Assembly: GCA_946410455.1 (NCBI GenBank)
Contig: CAMKAJ010000028.1
Span: 1 to 32,102, forward strand
Direction: 5' to 3'
From: an uncultured Bacteroidales bacterium
Lineage (GTDB): Bacteria; Bacteroidota; Bacteroidia; Bacteroidales; UBA932
Length of the DNA: 32,102 nt
The notes beneath the pieces are model-generated. The model saw only the letters and a program-made list of their open reading frames with translations, was not told the origin of the DNA and searched no databases. The position numbers and the translations under genes are program-made. Shown here in pieces: positions 16,626 to 24,339 of this stretch. Position 1 is the first letter of the stretch. Each line of letters starts with the position of its first letter.

Positions 16626-16628
16626 ATT

Positions 16629-17972
16629 CTAAGTTGTCTCCAGTATGTGGTCTGCAAGGGCGAGGCGCTTCTCTACGTAAGCGCGGAAGTCCTCCCAGCG
16701 GTAGAAGTCGGGCCACTGACGGCCGCGTGCATCTGTGTAGCAAGCAATGGGGAAGTGCTGCGGAACTTCGTCCAGGCTGCAGCGTATCAGCAGCTCGCCC
16801 TTTGCATTGCGGTACAGCGAAAAGAGCAGGGTAGAGGCCATGGGCATGTGGCCGAAGTCGTAAATCTCACGCACCTTGTGCGGATCTGCTTCGCAGTGGG
16901 TCCATCCCTCGGCTCCCAGCAACACCAACGTTCCGCAAATCTTGTAGTCGTGCCCGAAGCGCAGGCGCGCAGCCACATCGCCGCCGGCCGCATCTATGTC
17001 CCAATATTTCAGGAAGTCGCGCACCAGAGCCTCTTCCAGCGCCCAGTTGCGCCCGTGGTACAGGGGAGTGGCCCCGCAGCAGCTGTACATCCGGAAATTC
17101 TCGCACTCCCACAAGCCGTATGCCTCTTCCGGGGTGAGCATGTACATCAGCGATTCTTCCGGACCCAGAGTCTCCGAGAACGCGAAGTAGAAGTAGAACA
17201 TGCGCTCGGCAGTGATGTAATCCTTGAAGATGGGCAGCACCACGGAAGTATCTGTGAAGAAGCGGCCGAAGAACTCCTGCGGCTTGTAATTCTCTGCCTG
17301 CAGCTGATGGAACGCGGGGTTCCATCGGGCAGTATCTGCCTCGAAGGCCCTGCTCCAGTCGCGTGCCTGCGCGTGCGGGTTGTATTTACTGGTAGGATTG
17401 AGCGCGCCCATGTCGGCGGCAGAGGCGTCGAAGTGTATGTTCAGCCCCCTGTCGAGCTGGCGGTACTGATCCAGCGCGGCGGTCATGGAGAGAATGGTGC
17501 GGTTGGTCTGGGTGGAACGCGCCTCTATGGTCCTGCGGCTCTTGAATACTGGCTTCCAGCTCTTCATGATGCGGCTTGCTATAGCGCGATGCTGTTGCTG
17601 GCCGTATTCCGTGAGATCGTAGGCACGCCCCCGGACCTTATGGTACACCGCCTCGCTCCGCTCCAGCAGTTCCTGTCCGCGTGGGGTGAGTTTGCCGGCG
17701 TCGGATGCTCGCGTGAGCAGCTTATGCATTTGGTCGTACAGGTTCTCTTTGCTGTATAGCCGGGCTCCGTGCCGTGCGTAGGTGCTGATATTGAAGGGCT
17801 TGAATCCTGCGGGAGCATACGGGGCTGCTGCAGGAGCGTCGTAGCGGTAGCCGGCAAACCAGTCGGCGGCACGCCTCACATCGCCCCGCACATCCTCCAG
17901 GCTGAGCCCCTGGGCGCATGCAAGTGCTGCCGGCAGCAGGCATAGCGCAACAAAAAGGATTATCTTTTTCAT
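16629..17972 (-). CDS. Periplasmic histidine acid phosphatase (clade 2)
   Basis: A 447-residue exported phosphatase (signal peptide MKKII, cleavage likely after ACA before QGLS). The RHGxR catalytic motif is seen as Arg67-His68-Gly69-Ala70-Arg71 (YARHGARLY), and the proton-donor HD pair as His341-Asp342 (FGHDYKI). A third conserved phosphate contact is probably the STQTNRT segment near 160. The HD pair rather than HAE argues against a MINPP-type phytase and for a general histidine acid phosphatase/phytase of the AppA-Agp kind. The substrate is unknown. It is the first gene of the operon with the two Fe-S proteins; a functional link is not obvious. An almost leaderless transcript is possible (see promoter at 17978-18009). 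Confidence 0.9.
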   Translation of the reverse strand: MKKIILFVALCLLPAALACAQGLSLEDVRGDVRRAADWFAGYRYDAPAAAPYAPAGFKPFNISTYARHGARLYSKENLYDQMHKLLTRASDAGKLTPRGQELLERSEAVYHKVRGRAYDLTEYGQQQHRAIASRIMKSWKPVFKSRRTIEARSTQTNRTILSMTAALDQYRQLDRGLNIHFDASAADMGALNPTSKYNPHAQARDWSRAFEADTARWNPAFHQLQAENYKPQEFFGRFFTDTSVVLPIFKDYITAERMFYFYFAFSETLGPEESLMYMLTPEEAYGLWECENFRMYSCCGATPLYHGRNWALEEALVRDFLKYWDIDAAGGDVAARLRFGHDYKICGTLVLLGAEGWTHCEADPHKVREIYDFGHMPMASTLLFSLYRNAKGELLIRCSLDEVPQHFPIACYTDARGRQWPDFYRWEDFRAYVEKRLALADHILETT

Positions 17973-17977
17973 CTTAG

Positions 17978-18009
17978 CAAATATCTAAAAATTATTGTAT
18001 ATTTGCAAT
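17978..18009 (-). promoter_or_regulatory. Possible promoter for the phosphatase/Fe-S operon
   Basis: On the minus strand ATTG (18009-18006) is followed after 20 bases by GATATTTG (17985-17978), close to the TTTG / TAnnTTTG consensus. Transcription would start only a few bases before the ATG at 17972, giving a nearly leaderless message. It overlaps the plus-strand element at 17998-18005. Confidence 0.35.
17998..18005 (+). promoter_or_regulatory. Promoter -7 element for the greA operon
   Basis: TATATTTG is a perfect match to TAnnTTTG. No good TTTG is seen 19-21 bases upstream, so the -33 part is weak. A start site just past 18010 would exclude the in-frame ATG at 18008 and supports the greA start at 18065. 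Confidence 0.5.
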
Positions 18010-18064
18010 GGTTAGAGTTCTGTCGCACAAAGACAGGACTCCTTTATTTAACTTTTATAGAATT

Positions 18065-18535
18065 ATGGCAGAAGTACACTATATGAGCCAGGAAGGGCTC
18101 GAAAAATTGAAGAAAGACCTCGCTGAGGCCCTTGCCCAGCGTCCGGTCATCTCGGCCGCAATTGCCGAGGCACGTGAGAAGGGAGACCTCTCCGAGAATG
18201 CAGAATACGAATCGGCGCGCGAGGCCCAGGGGTTGCTTGAACTCAAGATAGCAAAGCTCCAGGACACCATCGCCAACGCCAAGGTGATAGACGAGTCTCA
18301 GCTCCGCACAGACAAGGTGGGCATGCTTACTACCGTCAAGGTCAAGAACCTCTCGGCCGATGCAGAAATGACCTTCACCATCGTGGGTGAGAAAGAGGCC
18401 GATTTCTCTCAGGGCCGCCTTGCCGCTACAACGCCCATCGCCCGCGCTCTCATGGGCCACGCAAAAGGCGAGACCGTAGAGGCCAAGGTCCCATCCGGAA
18501 TCCTTAAATTCAAGATTCTCGACATATCCTTATGA
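18065..18535 (+). CDS. greA: Transcription elongation factor GreA
   Basis: A 156-residue GreA, the normal length. It rescues backtracked RNA polymerase by stimulating transcript cleavage in the secondary channel. The N-terminal coiled coil carries the conserved acidic tip DLSENAEY (Asp41, Glu44), and the C-terminal FKBP-like domain has the PIARALMGHAKGE signature and ends VPSGILKFKILDISL. The frame is open from an ATG at 18008, but the family start is MAEVHYMSQEG at 18065. It heads a chain of five genes joined by stop/start overlaps; the next ATG lies inside the GreA stop region (ATGA). The neighbours have no known GreA link, though greA followed by a HIT gene is common in Bacteroidota. Confidence 0.97.
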   Translation: MAEVHYMSQEGLEKLKKDLAEALAQRPVISAAIAEAREKGDLSENAEYESAREAQGLLELKIAKLQDTIANAKVIDESQLRTDKVGMLTTVKVKNLSADAEMTFTIVGEKEADFSQGRLAATTPIARALMGHAKGETVEAKVPSGILKFKILDISL

Positions 18536-18933
18536 CAATCTTTACAAAAATCGCGAAGGGCGAGATTCCTTCGTACAAAGTGGCGGAGAACGATGAGTTC
18601 TACGCTTTTTTGGATATCAGCCCCCTTGCAGAGGGGCATACCCTTGTAATCCCCAAGAATGTTGAGGACGATTACATCTTCAACCTGGACCCGGCTACCT
18701 ACGAGGGCCTATGGGCATTTGCCCGCAAGGTTGCAGTGGCCCTTAAGGCCGCAGTGCCGTGCAAGAGGGTAGGTGTAGCGGTACTCGGCATGGAAGTGCC
18801 TCACACTCACATTCATCTGGTACCTCTCCAGACCGAGGGAGACTTGGATTTCCGTAAAAAGCGTCCGGAGGTGACGCCCGAGCGCCAGGCGCAAATATCA
18901 GCCTCAATTCTTGCTGAGTATGAGAAGCTTTAG
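18532..18933 (+). CDS. HIT-family (HINT-like) nucleotide hydrolase
   Basis: A 133-residue HIT protein. The family hydrolyses nucleotide phosphoramidates or related AMP/adenylate compounds, with the middle His of the triad as nucleophile. The triad is His91-Thr-His93-Ile-His95 (PHTHIHLVP), and the N-terminal part (TIFTKIAKGEIPSYK, HTLVIPK) is typical. The start codon overlaps the greA stop by 4 bases, so translation is coupled. Cytoplasmic; natural substrate unknown. Confidence 0.94.
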   Translation: MTIFTKIAKGEIPSYKVAENDEFYAFLDISPLAEGHTLVIPKNVEDDYIFNLDPATYEGLWAFARKVAVALKAAVPCKRVGVAVLGMEVPHTHIHLVPLQTEGDLDFRKKRPEVTPERQAQISASILAEYEKL

Positions 18934-20008
18934 ATTCCTGCTGCCGCTGGCTATGCTGCTGGCGGCCTGTTCTCCCAAAGCGCGCATAGATTGCACCGTG
19001 GCAGATGCGCCGCTCTCCGATATCGAGCTGCGCCTGCTGGACGTGAACATGTACAAGGTGCTCGACACCGTGCAAACCGACGCCTCCGGCCACTTCCGTT
19101 ATGCTCTGGAAGTGCTGGAGGGCCAGCCCGAGTTCGTGTACCTTTTCCGTGGCCCCGCAAGGCTGGCCTCGCTGCTCCTCAGTGCAGGCGAAACCGCAGT
19201 AGTGACTGCCGATACTCTTGGTAACTACAGCGTAGAGGGCTCTCCGGAGTCGGCCCGGCTTGCAGAGGTAGAGAAGAGCATGGCGGCCTTCGCCCGGAAG
19301 ATGAATTCCGACGCTCCCGCCCGTGAACTTTCCGCCGCATATATAGCGTATTATCGCGAATGTACGCGCTACGTCATGCAGAGCGCCGGTTCCCTTACCG
19401 TGGTGCCGGTGCTCTTCCAGCAGTTGGACGAGAATAATCCGGTGTTCAGCCAGCATACAGACGCCATTCTGTTCCGCCATGTGGTAGATACGCTCAAGAC
19501 CGTTTACCCCGAGTCCCGCTATGTGAAGGGCCTCGAGAAAGAGACGGTGCGCAGAGAGAACGCCATGAAGATGGAGTCGCTCCTGCAGTCTGCCGTGGCT
19601 GCGGGCTACCCGAATCTGATTCTTCCCGACGTCAACGGCCAGAAGGTTCAGCTCTCGTCGCTGGACTCCAAGGCGGTGCTGCTGCACTTCTGGGATTCGT
19701 CCGACGCGGCGCAGAAAATGTTCAACCTGGACAAGCTCCTGCCCCTTTACAACCGCTGGAGCGGCCGTGGGCTGCAGATTTATGCGGTGGATGTGAACCC
19801 AGACAAGTCTGAGTGGGCCTCAGTAATGAAGTCTCAAAATCTCCCCTGGATCAACGTGAACGACGGTCTGGGCGCTGCTTCGTCGGCGGTTATGCTCTAT
19901 AACGTGGGCACTGTGCCCGCATCTTTCCTGCTTGCCGGGGGCGAACTTGCTGCCACCGTGAGCGGAGAAAAAGCTTTGGAACAAGAACTTCTGCGTATCC
20001 TTAAATGA
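18920..20008 (+). CDS. Thioredoxin-fold lipoprotein lacking the CXXC motif
   Basis: A 362-residue lipoprotein (lipobox LAAC, Cys17). The start at 18920 overlaps the HIT gene end by 14 bases; an in-frame TTG at 18911 lies 9 bases upstream. Residues about 22-105 resemble the DUF4369-type N-terminal beta domain, 110-215 are helical, and about 230-362 form a TlpA/AhpC-TSA-like thioredoxin fold (LPDVNGQKVQLSSLDSK, VLLHFWDSS, cis-Pro loop VGTVPASFLL). Where related proteins have a CXXC after the FW, this one reads DSSDAAQK, so it cannot act as a dithiol oxidoreductase. The domain order otherwise is that of the Bacteroidota TlpA-like family. It may have become a binding or scaffold protein in the periplasm. 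Confidence 0.85.
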   Translation: MRSFRFLLPLAMLLAACSPKARIDCTVADAPLSDIELRLLDVNMYKVLDTVQTDASGHFRYALEVLEGQPEFVYLFRGPARLASLLLSAGETAVVTADTLGNYSVEGSPESARLAEVEKSMAAFARKMNSDAPARELSAAYIAYYRECTRYVMQSAGSLTVVPVLFQQLDENNPVFSQHTDAILFRHVVDTLKTVYPESRYVKGLEKETVRRENAMKMESLLQSAVAAGYPNLILPDVNGQKVQLSSLDSKAVLLHFWDSSDAAQKMFNLDKLLPLYNRWSGRGLQIYAVDVNPDKSEWASVMKSQNLPWINVNDGLGAASSAVMLYNVGTVPASFLLAGGELAATVSGEKALEQELLRILK

Positions 20009-21573
20009 CACGCTACACCATTGGAATAGACTACGGCAGCGACTCTGCGAGAGCGGTGCTCGTAGATGCTTCGTGCGGCCGTATAATTGCCTCCTCCACA
20101 GCGCCTTACCCCCGTTGGGCAGAGGGCCGCTGGTGCGATCCTCTGCTTCAGCAGTTCCGCCAGCATCCACTTGACTACATAGAATGTCTGGAGTCGGTGC
20201 TGCGTGAGGTCGTGGCCGCCTGCCCCGAGCCTGAGGCAATCTGCGCCATTGGGGTTGATACTACCGGCAGCACCGTGGCCATGACAGACCGCAACGGAAT
20301 GCCGCTGTCTTTGCGCCCGGAGTTTGCAGAAGACCCCGACGCCATGTTCGTGCTCTGGAAAGACCATACCGGAACCGCTGAGGCAGAGGAGTTTACAGCA
20401 GCGGGGGCGCGCTACACTCCCAACTACATCTGCCAGAGTGGCAATCATTACTCCGCAGAGTGCACGTGGGCAAAGGTGCTCCACATCCTGCGCACCAATC
20501 CTGCAGTGCGCGAGGCCGCTTATGGCTTTGTAGACGAGTGCGACTTCGTTACCAACCTGCTCACCGGCGTGCGCAGCTTCGACGATATGAAGTGGGGGCA
20601 TTGCATCCCCGGCGCCAAGCAGCTGTGGAACAAAGACTGGGGCGGCTATCCGCCGGAGAGTTTCTTTGAGCAGATAGACCCTCTGCTGCTTCCGGTGCTG
20701 CGTCATATTCCGCAGGTCAACTATCCCAGTTCGGCCGTTGCCGGTACGCTCTGCGCAGAGTGGGCCGCTAAGCTCGGCCTGAGCGAATCGGTGGTCGTGG
20801 GCGTTGGTAACTGCGACGCTCATTCCGGCGCTGTGGGTGCCGGCGTACGCCCCGGTACGGCAGTGCTCAACCTCGGCACTTCTGCTTGCTATATGGCCGT
20901 GATGCCGGTTGAGAAGATGCGGGGGCACTTTATCGAGGGCCTCTTCGGTCAGTCTGAGGGTACGATTCTGGAGGGCTACATGGGCTACGAGACAGGGCTT
21001 TCGGCCTTTGGCGACATTTTCGCATGGTTCAAGCGCTTGAGCGGCCGTGACCTTCCGGAGCTTGCCGCAGAGGCATCTGAGATTGCTCTTCGCGACGACC
21101 TGCCGCTGGCAACAGATTTCTTTAACGGCCGACGCGCTCCCAACCCCAGCAACATAGTTACCGGGAGCATCAGCGGACTGCGTATAACCACCTCTCCTGC
21201 AGAGATTTACCGCGCGCTGGTAGAGGCCGCCGCATTTGGCTCCAAGGCTTGCATAGACCAGTATCTGGACGGCGGAATCCGTATAGATAAGATGATTGCC
21301 GTGGGCGGAATCGCGCAGAAGAGCCCCTTTGTGATGCAAACCCTCTGCGACGTTCTCGGACGCCCCATAGAGGTGAGCGACTGCAAGGACGCCTGCGCCA
21401 TGGGTGCCGCCGTGCACGCCTCCGTGGCTGCCGGCCTGTATGGCTCGGTGCTTGAGGCAGAAGATGCTCTGTGCCCCGGAGCCTGCGCTACCTATACTCC
21501 TGATCCTGAGCGGTATGCGTTCTATCTGCGCCGCTACGCAAGATATCAAGAATTAGCTCAATTCGTATTATGA
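20005..21573 (+). CDS. araB: Ribulokinase-type FGGY carbohydrate kinase
   Basis: A 522-residue FGGY kinase that would phosphorylate L-ribulose with ATP (arabinose pathway). The N-terminal phosphate loop is IGIDYGSDSARAV; the ribulokinase-specific segments GVDTTGSTVAMTD (about 83-95), LRPEFAEDPDAMFVLWKDHT (about 103-122) and the later LGTSACYM and EAAAFGSK/GGIAQKSPF regions are all present. The ATG lies in the stop of the preceding gene (ATGA). No araA, araD or arabinose transporter accompanies it, so either the other steps are elsewhere or the kinase acts on a related ketose. Intact, with no sign of decay. Confidence 0.86.
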   Translation: MTRYTIGIDYGSDSARAVLVDASCGRIIASSTAPYPRWAEGRWCDPLLQQFRQHPLDYIECLESVLREVVAACPEPEAICAIGVDTTGSTVAMTDRNGMPLSLRPEFAEDPDAMFVLWKDHTGTAEAEEFTAAGARYTPNYICQSGNHYSAECTWAKVLHILRTNPAVREAAYGFVDECDFVTNLLTGVRSFDDMKWGHCIPGAKQLWNKDWGGYPPESFFEQIDPLLLPVLRHIPQVNYPSSAVAGTLCAEWAAKLGLSESVVVGVGNCDAHSGAVGAGVRPGTAVLNLGTSACYMAVMPVEKMRGHFIEGLFGQSEGTILEGYMGYETGLSAFGDIFAWFKRLSGRDLPELAAEASEIALRDDLPLATDFFNGRRAPNPSNIVTGSISGLRITTSPAEIYRALVEAAAFGSKACIDQYLDGGIRIDKMIAVGGIAQKSPFVMQTLCDVLGRPIEVSDCKDACAMGAAVHASVAAGLYGSVLEAEDALCPGACATYTPDPERYAFYLRRYARYQELAQFVL

Positions 21574-22931
21574 CAGTGTTTGAACCCTCAAGGGAAATTC
21601 CGGTACGCGCCAGCGTGGACGTGCTCGTGGTTGGCGGCGGTCCTTCCGGCGTGATGGCGGCTTACTCCGCCGCTCGAAAAGGAGGTCACAAAGTTATGTT
21701 GCTCGAGAGCAGGGGATTCCTGGGCGGAAACCTTACCATAGGCCTCCCCATCCTGGCCTTCCTTGGCCCCAAGGGCAACCAGATTATAAAGGGCGAGCCG
21801 CAGAAGTTCATAGACCGCCTGCGCGAGCGTGGTGCGGCTACCGACCATTATCCCTGCAAACTGCATAAGTCCTTTACCATGGTAGATACTGAGGAGGTGA
21901 AGAACGTCTGCGCAGAGATGATGGAAGAGGCTGGAGTAGAGGTACTTATGTACGTTTTCTGCTGCGGTGTGATTAAGGACGGCGAGAAGGTGCAGGGCGT
22001 GATTATCGAGTCTAAGTGCGGACGCGAGGCAATCCTTGCCAAGACCGTCATCGATTGCACCGGCGACGGCGACGTTGCCTTCCGTGCCGGAGTAGAGTGC
22101 CACAAGGGCGATGCCGACGGCGGCTTGCAGCCTCCTACCCTCATGTATCAGCTGCGGGGCGTAGATGTGCAGGCACTGCGCGACGCAATTGTGCAGCACC
22201 CGGATATCTACGACATGGACAATATGCCGCACAGCCAGTTTACCCGCCGCCACTTTATCACCGTGGGGCTTCGCGGCATGATAGATAAAGCCCGTGAGGC
22301 CGGACTGGACATCCCCGTCAACCGCACGATCCTGATTACCGGTCTCAAGCCCGACGAGATTTGGGTGAACATGGTGCGCGTGAGCGGTACAGACAGTACC
22401 GAGCCTGCAAGCTATACCCGTTGCGAGATGACTGCACACAAGCAGATAAAGGTGATAAACGAGTACCTGCGTCGCTTTGTACCCGGATTCCAGAACGCCC
22501 ACATGGAGATTGTTTCGCCGTTTACCGGCATACGAGAGAGCCGCGTAATCGTGGGTAAGTATGTGCTCACGGCAGAGGATATCGTGGCCATGAAGAAGTT
22601 CCCCGATGCCGTGGTGGTTGCCGGTTATCCCGTTGATATTCACCATTCTAAGGGTGGCGACTGTACCATGATATTCACAGAGGACGCCTACGATATCCCT
22701 TACCGCGTGCTGGTGCCACAGAAGGTGGAGGGCCTGCTGGTGGCAGGCCGCTGCTCTTCCATGAACCACGAAGCTATGGCCGGTACGCGCGTAATGAGTA
22801 CCTGCATGGCCCTTGGCGAGGCCGCAGGAACGGCCGCGCGCGTTGCTCTGGAGCAGGGTGTGCTGCCCTCGGAGGTAGATGTATCCAAGGTTCGCGCCGA
22901 GCTGCTCGACAACGGGGTGTATCTGGGTTAG
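21570..22931 (+). CDS. FAD-dependent oxidoreductase (PF12831-type)
   Basis: A 453-residue flavoprotein. The N-terminal dinucleotide-binding motif is VVGGGPSG (Gly22-Gly27) with Glu46 at the end of the second strand, and the CTGDGDVAF segment is the second FAD-contact motif. The C-terminal VEGLLVAGRCSSMNHEAMAG region is characteristic of the FAD_oxidored family, many of which are found next to sugar-metabolism genes. The signal peptide is absent, so it is cytoplasmic. The start overlaps the kinase stop (ATGA), suggesting a shared pathway, perhaps oxidation of a sugar or polyol that the kinase then uses; the substrate is not known. The stop overlaps the convergent exporter gene. Confidence 0.9.
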   Translation: MTVFEPSREIPVRASVDVLVVGGGPSGVMAAYSAARKGGHKVMLLESRGFLGGNLTIGLPILAFLGPKGNQIIKGEPQKFIDRLRERGAATDHYPCKLHKSFTMVDTEEVKNVCAEMMEEAGVEVLMYVFCCGVIKDGEKVQGVIIESKCGREAILAKTVIDCTGDGDVAFRAGVECHKGDADGGLQPPTLMYQLRGVDVQALRDAIVQHPDIYDMDNMPHSQFTRRHFITVGLRGMIDKAREAGLDIPVNRTILITGLKPDEIWVNMVRVSGTDSTEPASYTRCEMTAHKQIKVINEYLRRFVPGFQNAHMEIVSPFTGIRESRVIVGKYVLTAEDIVAMKKFPDAVVVAGYPVDIHHSKGGDCTMIFTEDAYDIPYRVLVPQKVEGLLVAGRCSSMNHEAMAGTRVMSTCMALGEAAGTAARVALEQGVLPSEVDVSKVRAELLDNGVYLG

Positions 22932-24205
22932 TGTACCCTCTTACGTTTAGAGAAGAAGCGCTGGGGAATCTCCATTGCAAGGATGATCCCCAGCACTATT
23001 GCTATTGCAACCTTTGCTGCCAGGAAGCCGCTCTGCAACGATAACTGCATCTGGCCCGACGTGAGGTAGTAGGTGAACCAGAAAATGCCTGCTCCCGGCA
23101 CCAGCGGGAAGATTCCGCAGAGCAGATACACCTGTGCGGGGCAGCGGGTGAGTACCGCAAGGAAGCGGGAGAGAATGCAGATTACAAGGCAGGAGGGCAC
23201 GGTGGCCATGGCGGGAGACAGCCCTGTGTTGCGCACCAGCAGCAGGTAGCACACCCAACCAATGGCTCCGGCGAGTCCGGTAAGCAGGTACTGCTCCCGG
23301 TCAACCCCAAAGAGGCAAGCAAAGGCGGCGGTGCCCACGAATGCGGCCAGCCCCTGCCAGCAGAGGCCTGCGGTCTGGGTGCTCACGCTCATCCCTTGTA
23401 GTAATATAACTCCTTGATGCACAGCGCCATCCAGCATAAATGCAAGGGAAACGCCCAGGGCTATGCAGAAGAATCCCAGCATGGCGTCGGTGAGGCGCGT
23501 GATGCCGGCCAGATAGTCGGATCCTGCCAGGTCGCGCACTCCGTTCACGAATGGCACCCCGGGAATGAGGGGCATCACCGCACCAATTATTATATTGCTA
23601 AGGCTGGCGCCGAATCCTATCCTCCAGGAGATAATGCAGAGCAATGTAGCCAACAGGGCATTGCAGATGCCGCCAACTATCTTGGAGAGGTAGCGAGAAC
23701 TCACCAGCATAAGGAACAGGTATAGCAGCAGACCAACGCAGAATGCAGCGGCACAGTCCATGAATCCGCCACCGAATACGGCGCAGAATCCGGCGGCGCC
23801 AAAGGCAGAGCCCAGAGTCTGCTCCCACACCGGCTTGGCCGGCGCCTGCTGAATCTCTGTAAGGCGCTTCTGTGCCTCCAGCAGGGTGCAGCGGTCGGCC
23901 GCAATGTCGTAACTTAATCGGTTGACCGCCTTTACTTTAGAAAGCTGAATGCTGTGAATGGGGATGAACTCCACGTTAGCGTAGGTCGATGTCTGCCTTC
24001 CACGTGTGCGCACTTTCTCTGCCTGGCCAGTGGTAAAAATACCGTTAGACAGTACGAAGAAATTGCCCGTACTCACCCCGTAGTGCGTTGCAATGCGGGC
24101 CATTATGTCTTCTACGCGCGATATCTCCGCGCCGTTCTCGAGCAGAATATGTCCGGCCCTTGCCGCGAGTTCGAGTACTTCTGAGAAGTCGGATTGTTGT
24201 TCCAT
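22928..24205 (-). CDS. ThrE-family threonine/serine exporter
   Basis: A 425-residue inner membrane exporter of the ThrE kind. The N-terminal cytosolic-type domain has the family motif ENGAEISRVEDIMARIA (about 23-39) and VLSNGIFTT; the rest contains about ten hydrophobic segments. Both the DUF1212 (ThrE_1) and the second ThrE_2 half are present in one polypeptide, the fused form also seen in Corynebacterium ThrE, while many bacteria split them into two proteins. It probably exports threonine or serine; substrate is inferred from the family only. Its last 4 bases overlap the convergent oxidoreductase stop, and its start faces away from murQ. Confidence 0.88.
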   Translation of the reverse strand: MEQQSDFSEVLELAARAGHILLENGAEISRVEDIMARIATHYGVSTGNFFVLSNGIFTTGQAEKVRTRGRQTSTYANVEFIPIHSIQLSKVKAVNRLSYDIAADRCTLLEAQKRLTEIQQAPAKPVWEQTLGSAFGAAGFCAVFGGGFMDCAAAFCVGLLLYLFLMLVSSRYLSKIVGGICNALLATLLCIISWRIGFGASLSNIIIGAVMPLIPGVPFVNGVRDLAGSDYLAGITRLTDAMLGFFCIALGVSLAFMLDGAVHQGVILLQGMSVSTQTAGLCWQGLAAFVGTAAFACLFGVDREQYLLTGLAGAIGWVCYLLLVRNTGLSPAMATVPSCLVICILSRFLAVLTRCPAQVYLLCGIFPLVPGAGIFWFTYYLTSGQMQLSLQSGFLAAKVAIAIVLGIILAMEIPQRFFSKRKRVH

Positions 24206-24226
24206 TGGAGTGGAGTTTGTCTACTG

Positions 24227-24234
24227 CAAAGTTA
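24227..24234 (-). promoter_or_regulatory. Promoter -7 element for the exporter gene
   Basis: On the minus strand TAACTTTG is a perfect TAnnTTTG match ending about 22 bases before the ATG at 24205. A TTTG at the right distance upstream is not obvious. Confidence 0.4.
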
Positions 24235-24250
24235 AGTCTTTCCTTTAACT

Positions 24251-24283
24251 TTTGTGTATTCTCAATTGTAAAAAGTATATTTG
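24251..24283 (+). promoter_or_regulatory. Promoter of the murQ unit
   Basis: TTTG at 24251-24254 and TATATTTG at 24276-24283 match both elements of the Bacteroidota housekeeping consensus, with 21 bases between them. Transcription would start near 24290, about 50 bases before murQ. Confidence 0.7.
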
Positions 24284-24339
24284 CGTTGTTAATTGCGCTT
24301 GGTTGTTTTTGACAAGGACGCTAAAAGGATAAAGAAAGA

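Noticed and set aside
16329..17759. 476-residue plus-strand frame antisense to the phosphatase
   Set aside because: It overlaps a gene with catalytic motifs and a signal peptide, and its own translation shows no domain, only a composition expected of GC-rich antisense.
16629..17972. MINPP-type inositol polyphosphate phosphatase
   Set aside because: The RHGxR motif fits, but the proton donor is HD rather than HAE, so only the broader histidine acid phosphatase name is supported.
19897..21549. 550-residue minus-strand frame antisense to the kinase
   Set aside because: The plus-strand kinase has all family motifs. The antisense product is Cys/His/Arg-rich with no fold signature.
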